Of a DNA stretch of 49,118 bases, positions 1-7,889 are shown piece after piece. The position numbers and the translations under genes were made by a program. Numbering within the stretch: position 1 is the stretch's first letter; each line of letters starts with the position of its first letter. The DNA comes from Liquorilactobacillus vini DSM 20605 (GTDB lineage: Bacteria; Bacillota; Bacilli; Lactobacillales; Lactobacillaceae), in NCBI RefSeq assembly GCF_000255495.1, contig NZ_AHYZ01000079.1, positions 1 to 49,118 of the forward strand, given 5' to 3'. The notes under the pieces were generated by a model that saw nothing but the letters and a program-made list of their open reading frames with translations, had not been told where the DNA came from and ran no database searches.

Positions 1-203
1 CCATAATAAACATAATTTAAATTATCAATTGAAATAACAATAATAAAACTTTCTTGCACCACATATAATACACTGACACACAAAATCATTATTGCCCAAC
101 TAATTTCACCATGTAAAACATAATGAAAAAAAGTATGTCGCGATAACAAAAAGCTCAATAACACCATTGGTAGTATAAACCCTATCAACAGAATCTCAAT
201 CAT
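1..203 (-). CDS. Membrane protein, probable second GGDEF protein (partial, N-terminus only)
   Basis: Only the first 67 codons are in the window; the gene runs off the left edge. The N-terminus (MIEILLIGFILPM...) aligns closely with that of the gene just upstream: both have a hydrophobic first helix ending in L-L-x-R-H followed by a second hydrophobic stretch. I infer a tandem paralogue, so a C-terminal GGDEF domain is expected but not seen. The start codon overlaps the upstream stop as ATGA. An AGGAGG ribosome binding site lies inside the last codons of the upstream gene, so the two are probably translationally coupled and co-transcribed. Confidence 0.7.
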   Translation of the reverse strand, partial: MIEILLIGFILPMVLLSFLLSRHTFFHYVLHGEISWAIMILCVSVLYVVQESFIIVISIDNLNYVYY

Positions 204-1321
204 CCCTGATCCTCCTCACCATAATTAACCTTTGCTTTGCCACTTTTTTTAGCCTGATAAAGGAGGGTATCAGCGTATCTTAAAGCATCACGAGGATGGA
301 TAGTTTTAGTTGAACGGGCAATTCCTCCCGAAAATGAGAAATCAATTTTTTGATGTGTTTTTAACCTAAACGGATGCTCCTTTAAAACTTTTTTTAAGTT
401 TAAAACTGTTTGATAGCAATCAGTAACTGAAATATCACGAATAATAACACAAAATTCCTCGCCACCAAAGCGATAAATAAACACCTCATACTTATACTCT
501 TTCAAAAAAGTACTGTTTAATTTGTTCGCAAAAAAGCGGAGAATTTGATTCCCAACAATATGTCCATACTGATCATTTAAGTTTTTGAAGTTGTCAATAT
601 CAATCATCAAGATTGTTAGGTCATCCTGCGAAGTCTGTTCACTAACAAAAACTGAGAACGCTCGATAATTTAATAAATTCGTTAAACGATCATGAAGACT
701 ATCATAAGTTATCTGCTTTTTCATTTCACGACGCCGCTTAAGATCCCTTAAATAAGCATAAATAAAGATAATAATCAGTGCCGTTCCAAATAAGATGCAT
801 AAAAAAAGTATTATCCGATCTTGAATACTATAAAAATTTCTTAATGTAAAAAATGTGATCACCGTGTTGAAAATATTAATGAAGGATAAAGCCAGGCTAA
901 ACTTTCCAAAAAAACCGATATTTTTCAACATAACAATTAACCAACAAGTTAACCAAACAAAAAAAGCTTTCAAATAGATTTGAATTAATGCTGTACTGAC
1001 CAATCCAGTTTTTAATTTTAAAAAGCCAAAAACTATTAAAGGTGTCAAAATAAAATTTAAGTTCGCATACCTTTTTCTTCCAAGAAAAAAAGTAGCAATT
1101 GGTAAAACATATTGAAAACAAATCAAGCCTAAACTGATAAAAGAAAAATCAATGATTATAATTTCATGAATAAAGAAGATTAATCCTTCCATTAAATAAT
1201 CCAAAATAATTGATTTGTGATCAAAGCTTTCCATGACATAAGTGTAGAAAATATGACGTGCTAACAATAAACTAGTCAGCATAATCGGCATATAAAATCC
1301 CAAAATAATTAGTTTTAACAT
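200..1321 (-). CDS. Membrane-bound GGDEF-domain protein (putative diguanylate cyclase)
   Basis: A 373-residue protein. Residues 1 to about 200 hold about six hydrophobic segments and form a membrane sensor module I cannot assign to a named family. Residues about 205-373 are a GGDEF domain with an intact signature, FGGEEF (GGEEF at 286-290). The family makes cyclic di-GMP from two GTP. The inhibitory RxxD site usually five residues before the motif is not visible, so product inhibition may be absent. The ATG start has a GAGGGG ribosome binding site. It is the first gene of a two-gene unit with a downstream paralogue overlapping by ATGA. Activity is inferred from the motif only. Confidence 0.88.
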   Translation of the reverse strand: MLKLIILGFYMPIMLTSLLLARHIFYTYVMESFDHKSIILDYLMEGLIFFIHEIIIIDFSFISLGLICFQYVLPIATFFLGRKRYANLNFILTPLIVFGFLKLKTGLVSTALIQIYLKAFFVWLTCWLIVMLKNIGFFGKFSLALSFINIFNTVITFFTLRNFYSIQDRIILFLCILFGTALIIIFIYAYLRDLKRRREMKKQITYDSLHDRLTNLLNYRAFSVFVSEQTSQDDLTILMIDIDNFKNLNDQYGHIVGNQILRFFANKLNSTFLKEYKYEVFIYRFGGEEFCVIIRDISVTDCYQTVLNLKKVLKEHPFRLKTHQKIDFSFSGGIARSTKTIHPRDALRYADTLLYQAKKSGKAKVNYGEEDQG

Positions 1322-1404
1322 TTTCCCCTCTAAAGGTTCCCTATTTTAAAAGTTTACTTCAAATTCAGAACTTTAATTACTATTTTGTAGAATACTTTAC
1401 ACTA

Positions 1405-1433
1405 ATTATAATAACAGGAAAAGTTAAAATAAA
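1405..1433 (-). promoter_or_regulatory. Candidate promoter of the GGDEF gene pair
   Basis: On the minus strand, TTTATT (-35, 1428-1433) and TATAAT (-10, 1405-1410) are separated by 17 bases. The predicted start lies about 75 bases upstream of the first GGDEF gene. Seen by eye only. Confidence 0.45.
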
Positions 1434-1744
1434 CCTTTGTTAATTTAAAATAATTATTAACTTTGAATAAAAGTAAAATTTATCACCCTAGTTAGTCTAA
1501 ATAACTTTAGCAAACCAATTTTTCATTAAGTTCGTCTATAATTGCGTTTGTGATTCTTGAATCCTTTATACTAATTTCTCTTTTAATTCAACGAAGTTTC
1601 GTCAAGGCTGGGAAGCTTGCTGAAAAATAAATAAATTTTGGGTTAAACAAGTCACTTGAGTTTACACCTGTCAAATCAGCCAGTATTATGAAAACAGGGT
1701 ACCGTTTTATTTTTAAGTTGTATTTTCGGAAAGGAAGGATCCAC
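1434..1744. other. AT-rich intergenic region upstream of the hydroxyacid dehydrogenase
   Basis: No convincing gene. On the plus strand there is a possible -10 TATACT at 1567-1572 without a good -35, a small GATTC/GAATC dyad just before it, and an imperfect hairpin around 1645-1665 (AAAC-AAGT / ACTT-GA-GTTT) in what would be a long 5' leader of the dehydrogenase. I cannot match this leader to a known riboswitch class. Confidence 0.3.
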
Positions 1745-2602
1745 TTGAAAATTGGTTTTATCGGAACTGGAGTTATGGGAGCGGCAATTGCTGAAAATTT
1801 ATTAAAAGCTGGTCAAAAACTAGCTGTCTATAATCGAACTAAAAGCAAGGCTGATCAGTTAGTTGCTAAGGGAGCAGTTTGGTGTGATAGCCCGGCCCAA
1901 GTTGCTAAAACTAGCGAAGTCGTCTTTACAATGGTTGGGTTTCCGCAAGATGTCGAAGAAGTTTATTTTGGAGAAGAAGGGATTTTTAAAACTTTAACTC
2001 CCGGATCAGCAGTTGTTGATATGACAACCAGTAAACCTTCGCTCGCCGCTAAAATCGGTCAGTACGCCGCTAAACATGATTTTGCTGCTTTGGATGCTCC
2101 AGTTTCCGGTGGTGACATTGGAGCTAAGCAAGCAACATTAACAATTATGGTTGGCGGATCAAAAACTGCTTATGATCGTTTGCTGCCGCTTTTTAAGATC
2201 ATTGGTCAAACTACGACTTATTTTGGTCCGGCCGGTGCTGGACAACACGCAAAGATGGCTAACCAAATCATGATCGCCGGAACAATGACTGGTTTAACAG
2301 AAATGTTGCTCTATACCCGCAAAGCCGGCTTAGATGAACAAAAGATCTTGAAAGCTTTGTCAAATGGCGGTGCTGACAATTGGAGCATGGAAAATTATGT
2401 CCCCCGGATTTTAAAGAATGATTACACCCCTGGATTTTTTGCCCGGCATTTCTTAAAAGATCTACGAATTGCTTTAGAGGAGGCCGATAACATGGGCTTG
2501 GATCTGCGAGCAACCGCCAATGCTAAGCGCTTGTACGAAATCATGGTCGACGTCAAAGGACTTGGCGATCAGGGTACGCAAGGTTTGATTAATATTTATT
2601 GA
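1745..2602 (+). CDS. NAD(P)-dependent beta-hydroxyacid dehydrogenase (3-hydroxyisobutyrate dehydrogenase family)
   Basis: A 285-residue protein of the 6-phosphogluconate/3-hydroxyisobutyrate dehydrogenase superfamily, which oxidises beta-hydroxyacids or reduces the semialdehydes with NAD(P). The N-terminal Rossmann fold has GFIGTGVMG. The substrate-binding motif is DAPVSGG, and the catalytic lysine sits in GAGQHAKMANQ. Length is normal for the family. I place the start at TTG 1745, eight bases after AAGGAAGG, giving an N-terminus MKIGFIGTG; the frame continues upstream to 1688 but those residues lie before the dinucleotide fold and have no ribosome binding site. Substrate is unknown: glyoxylate/succinic semialdehyde reductase or tartronate semialdehyde reductase are alternatives. 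It is a single-gene unit closed by a terminator. Confidence 0.88.
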   Translation: MKIGFIGTGVMGAAIAENLLKAGQKLAVYNRTKSKADQLVAKGAVWCDSPAQVAKTSEVVFTMVGFPQDVEEVYFGEEGIFKTLTPGSAVVDMTTSKPSLAAKIGQYAAKHDFAALDAPVSGGDIGAKQATLTIMVGGSKTAYDRLLPLFKIIGQTTTYFGPAGAGQHAKMANQIMIAGTMTGLTEMLLYTRKAGLDEQKILKALSNGGADNWSMENYVPRILKNDYTPGFFARHFLKDLRIALEEADNMGLDLRATANAKRLYEIMVDVKGLGDQGTQGLINIY

Positions 2603-2620
2603 TCCCCATGTATTTGCTAT

Positions 2621-2659
2621 AGCAGCTACTCAAGTTTAACAGCTTAGTGCTGCTTTTTT
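2621..2659 (+). terminator. Intrinsic terminator after the hydroxyacid dehydrogenase
   Basis: AGCAGCTACT pairs with AGTGCTGCT (one bulged base) around a 20-base loop, followed by a run of Ts. Confidence 0.7.
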
Positions 2660-2740
2660 ATTAACAAATTTTTCACAATTCAACAATTCCAATAAACTAA
2701 TATTAGCAACCAAAATATTTAAAATTTAAAAATTAGATTG

Positions 2741-2768
2741 ACATTTTGCAAAATAATGAGCAAAATGT
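2741..2768. repeat. Perfect 9-bp inverted repeat between convergent genes
   Basis: ACATTTTGC and GCAAAATGT are separated by 10 bases. There is no T-run on either side, so it is not an obvious terminator. Function unknown. Confidence 0.4.
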
Positions 2769-2774
2769 AGTTAT

Positions 2775-2809
2775 TAAAAAGCCTTGACTACTAATTAGCC
2801 AAAGCTTTT
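2775..2809 (-). terminator. Intrinsic terminator after the NADH dehydrogenase gene
   Basis: On the minus strand AAAGCTTTGGCTA pairs with TAGTCAAGGCTTT, followed by a T-run. It ends the menA-ndh unit. Confidence 0.75.
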
Positions 2810-2819
2810 AATATTGAGC

Positions 2820-4031
2820 CTAATGGTACAAGTCAAAGCGACCTTTGGCAAACATTTCTTTCAAACCGCCAGTTGCCAGCAATGATTTATCCATGATCGC
2901 TTTTTTCACAAATGAAGCCGGATAACCTTTGATTGCTGTCTTACCGACTAAGCCAAACGCATGCGTATTACCGATTGATGCAACTGAGCCAGCTGATTCA
3001 AACGTAAATTTGTCGCCTTTCTCTCCTTTAAGCTGAGCTAATAAGTTTTTAGCGGCTTGATCACCCATTTTTAAAGCAATCTGTGCTGTTGTCGGATACG
3101 GTCGATTGTTTTGGGCATTCATAACTGCTGAAACATCCCCGATAATATAAACATTGCTATATTCTGGATCAGTTAGATCATCAGCAACCATGACCCGACC
3201 CCGGCGCTGTTTGAAACCGGATACTTCCATTACCCGGCTGCCGCTGACACCTGTTGTCCAAATGATCGTCTTGGCAGTCAAATTCTTGGTAGTACCGGTT
3301 TCTTTGTCTTCCTGATAAACAACCGTATCAGGCTTAATGGCTTTGATTGGTTTACCAGTTAAAAACTTCACGCCCCAGTTCTTTAAATGCGAAATCCCAT
3401 AATCAGCCAATTCTTCATCGAACATTGGCAATAAACGAGTAACAGCTTCCACACAATAAAATTCCAGTTCTTGCGGCTCAACCCCAGCAATTGAAGCTAA
3501 ATGACGACGTGCATCACATAGAGCACCTAGCAATTCGATTCCCGTAAAACCGGCACCGCAAACTACTACCCGCAAACTAGCTGGATTATGAGTGTGCGTA
3601 TAATCCTTCATTTGACTGACTAAATGCTGATAAACTTTTTCAGCCGTTTCAACATCAACCATTTCTAAAGCATGTTCTTCCACTCCTGGAATGCCAAATG
3701 ATTCCGAGCGAAAGCCCAGCGAAACGATCAGATAATCATAATGCAATTTTTGACCATTTTTTAGATCAATTTCTTGGCGATCACGATTAATTTTCTCAAC
3801 AGTTGCTTGAATAAAAGTCGTAACTGATGGGTTGATCACATCTTTAATCGCATAAGTGATCTTTTCTCTGGTTTGAGTTCCAGCGGCCACCTCATGCAAA
3901 TCAGTTGCTTCATAATGATAATCATTACGATCAACCAAAGTAATATGAAAACTGCTGTTGCTTTGAGCCTGCAAGCGATGCAAGGCCCGTAAACCAGCAT
4001 AACCCGCTCCTAAAATAACTACTTCCTTCAA
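2820..4031 (-). CDS. ndh: Type II NADH dehydrogenase (NDH-2)
   Basis: A 403-residue single-subunit flavoprotein that passes electrons from NADH to the quinone pool at the membrane face without pumping protons. It shows an N-terminal FAD fold (GAGYAGL), an NADH-binding fold (GAGFTGIE) in the middle and a second FAD motif with GDVSAV. The likely start is TTG 4031, nine bases after AAGGAG; an in-frame ATG at 4040 abuts the ribosome binding site and is too close, and the frame runs on to 4061 without support. It lies 22 bases after menA in the same orientation. With MenA, the polyprenyl synthase and cytochrome bd nearby, it is the likely electron entry point of a short respiratory chain. Confidence 0.93.
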   Translation of the reverse strand: MKEVVILGAGYAGLRALHRLQAQSNSSFHITLVDRNDYHYEATDLHEVAAGTQTREKITYAIKDVINPSVTTFIQATVEKINRDRQEIDLKNGQKLHYDYLIVSLGFRSESFGIPGVEEHALEMVDVETAEKVYQHLVSQMKDYTHTHNPASLRVVVCGAGFTGIELLGALCDARRHLASIAGVEPQELEFYCVEAVTRLLPMFDEELADYGISHLKNWGVKFLTGKPIKAIKPDTVVYQEDKETGTTKNLTAKTIIWTTGVSGSRVMEVSGFKQRRGRVMVADDLTDPEYSNVYIIGDVSAVMNAQNNRPYPTTAQIALKMGDQAAKNLLAQLKGEKGDKFTFESAGSVASIGNTHAFGLVGKTAIKGYPASFVKKAIMDKSLLATGGLKEMFAKGRFDLYH

Positions 4032-4053
4032 CTTATCCATCTCCTTATAAAAT

Positions 4054-4971
4054 TTAAACAAACGGCATAAACACTAAATAAAATAATGCTTGACTAGCAG
4101 CACCGACAGCTAAGATCTTAACTGCGCAAATGAACGTTTCCCGCTTGACCTGTTTTTTTAGAAACAGCCGGATCTGACTAATAATAAACGGTAAAGCCAG
4201 CAAGGCCAAAAGGACTGTCCATGGTGCAATCTTGACTGCCACCGCTGCAACTAGACTGATCACCGCTATCACATTCATTATAACAAATAAATGTAGTGCA
4301 CGTCTCTTTCCAAGATAGTGAACTAAAGTATATCGTTGATTACTTTCATCTTCATCCAAATCACAGATATTATTAGCCAACATCAAATTTGAGATCCATA
4401 ACGTATTAGGCAGTGAAATCAGCAAAATTCTCCCTAGGTTTGCCCAATCCCAACTGAACATTTGATAAGTATTGATATAAACACAGATTAAGGTGATCAT
4501 CAAGCCCATCGTTGGTCCAGAAAATAATTCACCTAACGGCAGACTTGATAACGGTCGTGGCCCAGACGAATAAAAGATTCCGACCAAATAACAAATGGCT
4601 CCCATAACCAGCAACGGCCAACCCACGATAGTGACGATCCATAAACCAATCGCAGCTGAGACTACGATCATGCTGACCATCATCCAAAAGACTTGGTGCA
4701 ATGATAAATTCTCACGGCCAATAATATTAGTCTTTTGCCGATAATTATTGGTATCAACCGCATGATGATAATCGTTATAATTGTCCATGATATCAACCGA
4801 CATGTTGAAAATAAACATGGCAACAAAAAAGGCTACCAACAACCCTGGATGAATGGATTGATAATTGAACCAACTAAAACATGCCCCCAAAATAAATGGC
4901 AAGACACTGGCTGTTTTCGCCTTAATTTCGACAAGTTCCAAAAAGACTGGAAGTGTCATTTTATTCGACAT
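4054..4971 (-). CDS. menA: 1,4-dihydroxy-2-naphthoate polyprenyltransferase (MenA)
   Basis: A 305-residue UbiA-family membrane prenyltransferase that attaches a polyprenyl chain to 1,4-dihydroxy-2-naphthoate to give demethylmenaquinone. The first Asp-rich motif is in N-x3-D-I-M-D-N-Y-N-D, the second is DLDEDESN; about eight hydrophobic helices are visible. ATG 4971 has GGAGG eight bases upstream and gives MSNKMTLP; the frame extends to 4986 only by reading through the ribosome binding site. The divergent neighbour makes the polyprenyl donor, and ndh follows directly. The genes making the naphthoate head group are not in this window, so they are elsewhere or the precursor is taken up. Confidence 0.93.
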   Translation of the reverse strand: MSNKMTLPVFLELVEIKAKTASVLPFILGACFSWFNYQSIHPGLLVAFFVAMFIFNMSVDIMDNYNDYHHAVDTNNYRQKTNIIGRENLSLHQVFWMMVSMIVVSAAIGLWIVTIVGWPLLVMGAICYLVGIFYSSGPRPLSSLPLGELFSGPTMGLMITLICVYINTYQMFSWDWANLGRILLISLPNTLWISNLMLANNICDLDEDESNQRYTLVHYLGKRRALHLFVIMNVIAVISLVAAVAVKIAPWTVLLALLALPFIISQIRLFLKKQVKRETFICAVKILAVGAASQALFYLVFMPFV

Positions 4972-5078
4972 ATTATCTACCTCCAATTTTATTCTTTCCG
5001 CTATTTAAAAAAATGTGGTTTAATAATATTTAGAGATTACCAAGCAACTAATTGTTGGGACAGGAAAGGATTTAAATC

Positions 5079-6062
5079 ATGTTAGATTTATGGAAACATT
5101 ACCCTCAGATTGCTAAGCAGCTGAATGATGTTCGTTCGCTGATGCATCAATTATTATCTTCAAACAACCAAGCGATTCAAGCACTGCTTAACGACTGTGC
5201 CCAACAGCAAGGAAAAATGTTGCGTCCTGGATTATTTCTTTTATTTGCTCAATTAGGCCAGCCAGATAAGCGGCAAACAGAAAAACTGACCAAAATAGCC
5301 ACTTCACTTGAAATCTTGCACCAAGCGACCTTGATTCATGACGACATTATTGATGATTCGCCCCTACGACATGGAACAATCACGATCCAAGCCAAATATG
5401 GCAAAGATACTGCTGTTTATGCTGGTGATCTATTGTTCACTATCTTTTTTGAACTTTTGATTGAAACCATGAATGGTACCCCTTATCTGAAAATCAATTC
5501 CGATACGATGCGCCACTTGCTGCATGGTGAATTGAACCAGATGGCCGCTCGTTTTCAACAACAGCAGCCAATCAGCAATTATCTAGCCAATATTAAAGGC
5601 AAAACTGCTGCTTTATTCCGCTTAGCCTGTATGGAAGGAGCTTATTTTGGCGGCTTGAACCAGCCAAAAATGGTCGCTCTTGCAGCTCAAATTGGGGAAA
5701 ACATTGGAATTTCCTTTCAAATTTACGACGATATCCTTGATTATTCAAGTTCAACAGTAACTTTGAAAAAACCCGTCTTGGAAGATGTTGCCCAAGGTGT
5801 CTATACTTTGCCGCTACTGCTTGCTTATCAACAACATCCCGCCGAATTCGACCAGCTATTAGCTAAGAAACGGCAAATTTCAAAATCCGAAATCCAGCTA
5901 GTCAGCCAGCTAGTCAAAAAATATCACGGGGTCAAACAGGCTAAACAACTGGCTTTGAACTACACTCACCAAGCGATTCAACAGATCAATCAGTTGCCCA
6001 GTGGAAAAGCTGCCGAAGAACTCCAACAATTAACTAAAAAATTATTAAAACGAACTTTTTAA
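5079..6062 (+). CDS. Polyprenyl diphosphate synthase (heptaprenyl/solanesyl type)
   Basis: A 327-residue trans-isoprenyl diphosphate synthase that lengthens an allylic diphosphate with isopentenyl diphosphate. It has both Asp-rich motifs: DDIID at 88-92 with downstream SPLRHG, and YDDILDY near residue 215. GKMLRP near residue 45 is the substrate-binding stretch. Placement divergent from menA (107 bases apart) argues that it makes the menaquinone side chain and not a general C15/C20 product. Heptaprenyl synthases often need a small partner subunit; none is seen next to it. ATG 5079 follows AAAGG. A terminator follows. Confidence 0.88.
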   Translation: MLDLWKHYPQIAKQLNDVRSLMHQLLSSNNQAIQALLNDCAQQQGKMLRPGLFLLFAQLGQPDKRQTEKLTKIATSLEILHQATLIHDDIIDDSPLRHGTITIQAKYGKDTAVYAGDLLFTIFFELLIETMNGTPYLKINSDTMRHLLHGELNQMAARFQQQQPISNYLANIKGKTAALFRLACMEGAYFGGLNQPKMVALAAQIGENIGISFQIYDDILDYSSSTVTLKKPVLEDVAQGVYTLPLLLAYQQHPAEFDQLLAKKRQISKSEIQLVSQLVKKYHGVKQAKQLALNYTHQAIQQINQLPSGKAAEELQQLTKKLLKRTF

Positions 6063-6073
6063 GATCAGCTCTG

Positions 6074-6118
6074 GCACTAGGAAAGTATAACTGCTAACTG
6101 CTGTCCTAGTGCTTTTTT
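6074..6118 (+). terminator. Intrinsic terminator after the polyprenyl synthase
   Basis: GCACTAGGA pairs with TCCTAGTGC around a 21-base loop, followed by six Ts. It sits between convergent genes. Confidence 0.88.
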
Positions 6119-6138
6119 GCTGCTTGATCGCCAGTTAT

Positions 6139-7887
6139 TCAAATTCCGCGGTCAATCGCTAACAGTTTTTGATAATGCTGATTATGAATTGCTAGTTCCT
6201 GTGGTGAACCGCTCATCTGTAACCGCCCATCTTCAATAAAAACTACCTGATCCATTAAAGACAGCCCCTGTAAATGATGAGTAATCCAAATCAGTGTTTT
6301 ACCGGCTAACTGCTGGTTAATCGTTTCAATTAGCTCTTGTTCAGTAATTGGATCCAAACTAACAGTCGGCTCATCTAAAATGACGATTGGAACATTTTGC
6401 AGCAGAATCCGGGCTAAAGCTAACCGATGTCGCTCACCGCCAGAAAAACGCAGACCAGCTTCATCAACTTCGGTCGCCAAACCAGCGGGCAGTTTAGCGA
6501 CTAATTGTTTGAGTCCTACTCGCTCCAAAGCATTCCACAACTGCTGATCAGTCGCCTGCTCATTCGCTAAGCGTAAATTATTACTCAAAGTCGTATGAAA
6601 TAAATATGGCGACTGATGCAATACCCCAATATATTGGCTGATCTCTGGATTTAACTGCCAAGTTGCTACACCATTTAAAGCTACTTGACCAGCCGTTGGT
6701 TTAAGGTCGCCACGCAAAAGATGAGCTAAAGTTGTTTTGCCGGAACCACTCCGTCCGAGAATCGCCAGCCGTTCACCAGACTTGATCGTTAAACTCAAAC
6801 CTGCCAGTGCTTTTTGGGCAGTTGCCGGGTATTGATAGTCCAGCTGCTGGACTTCAAGCGTCAATGGCCCTTTAAGCGCTGGTATAGTTTGATCCATTGG
6901 CGGTTGGCCGCTTTCTGTTAATGTTAGTTGATTTAACCGTTGAAGCGAATCCTGATAAATATTCGTCTCCTCAGCTGCTTGGCTTAAAGGAGCAAAAGCA
7001 TCAACTAGTGGGAAAATTGCCAGCACAAAAGCTGCAATCCAATTAGCAGCTCCCCCATGACTGCCAGGAAAGCGAAAACTGGTCCACCCTAACAAAACGA
7101 CGGTCAGCAAACCAAAGACCACTTGCACCAAAAAATCGCGTCGGTGGTCGAATTTTTGAAGCGTTTGGCGGACATAGGCCAAATGCTGCTCATTAGCCAA
7201 ATGGGCCGTCAAATATTCTTTCGTCCGTTGACTGAAAATCCAATCAGAAACCCCCAGTACATTATCTGTCAGCTCAGTATACAGCTGATTTTTTAAAACC
7301 TTCTGTTGTTCTTGACGGGCCGCATTAGCCAATAGTGACCAAAGCGGGAAGACAAAAATAATAATCGCAAACAAGAGTAACATAGCCAATCCAAACCACC
7401 AGGAAAACCAGCCTAAGCCGATAATGATAAAAACATATAAACTCCAGGCAGTGATCGTTGGAAAAACTGTTCGTAAATATAAGTTTTCTAAATGATCAAT
7501 ATCGTTGGACAATAACCCCAAAACATCCCCAGTTTGATGATGGCTCTTAAAAAAGACTGCATCCTGTTCTAATGTTTGGTACAACTTCAAGCGCAATCGC
7601 GAAGTTAAGCGTAAGACCCAGTTGTGACTGGTCAGCCGTTCAGCATAACGAAAAACTGGCCGGCCAATTCCAAAAGCTCGCGTCAAGACAATTGGAACAT
7701 AAATAATCAAGATATTTTCCGGCAGAGCAGCTGCACGGCTGATCAAATAACCAGAATTAAACATCAAGGCAGCTGCACAAAAGTAAGTCATAAAGCCCAA
7801 AAATAATGCCAGAATCAATGAACGGCGATATTTTTTCAAAAATGGGCGCACCCAGCTATCACGTTTAAAAAGTTTAAAAATCTGCAT
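6139..7887 (-). CDS. cydC: Heterodimeric ABC exporter subunit CydC (cytochrome bd assembly)
   Basis: A 582-residue fused membrane and ATPase ABC protein. The N-terminal region has six helices including the CydC-like stretch SGYLISRAA. The ATPase domain has Walker A GRSGSGKTT, signature FSGGERHRLALAR and Walker B IVILDEPT. In the known family CydDC moves cysteine/glutathione (and has been reported to bind haem) and is required to assemble cytochrome bd. It is the last gene of cydABDC; its ATG is two bases after the cydD stop, with the ribosome binding site inside the end of cydD. Confidence 0.93.
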   Translation of the reverse strand: MQIFKLFKRDSWVRPFLKKYRRSLILALFLGFMTYFCAAALMFNSGYLISRAAALPENILIIYVPIVLTRAFGIGRPVFRYAERLTSHNWVLRLTSRLRLKLYQTLEQDAVFFKSHHQTGDVLGLLSNDIDHLENLYLRTVFPTITAWSLYVFIIIGLGWFSWWFGLAMLLLFAIIIFVFPLWSLLANAARQEQQKVLKNQLYTELTDNVLGVSDWIFSQRTKEYLTAHLANEQHLAYVRQTLQKFDHRRDFLVQVVFGLLTVVLLGWTSFRFPGSHGGAANWIAAFVLAIFPLVDAFAPLSQAAEETNIYQDSLQRLNQLTLTESGQPPMDQTIPALKGPLTLEVQQLDYQYPATAQKALAGLSLTIKSGERLAILGRSGSGKTTLAHLLRGDLKPTAGQVALNGVATWQLNPEISQYIGVLHQSPYLFHTTLSNNLRLANEQATDQQLWNALERVGLKQLVAKLPAGLATEVDEAGLRFSGGERHRLALARILLQNVPIVILDEPTVSLDPITEQELIETINQQLAGKTLIWITHHLQGLSLMDQVVFIEDGRLQMSGSPQELAIHNQHYQKLLAIDRGI

Positions 7888-7889
7888 GA

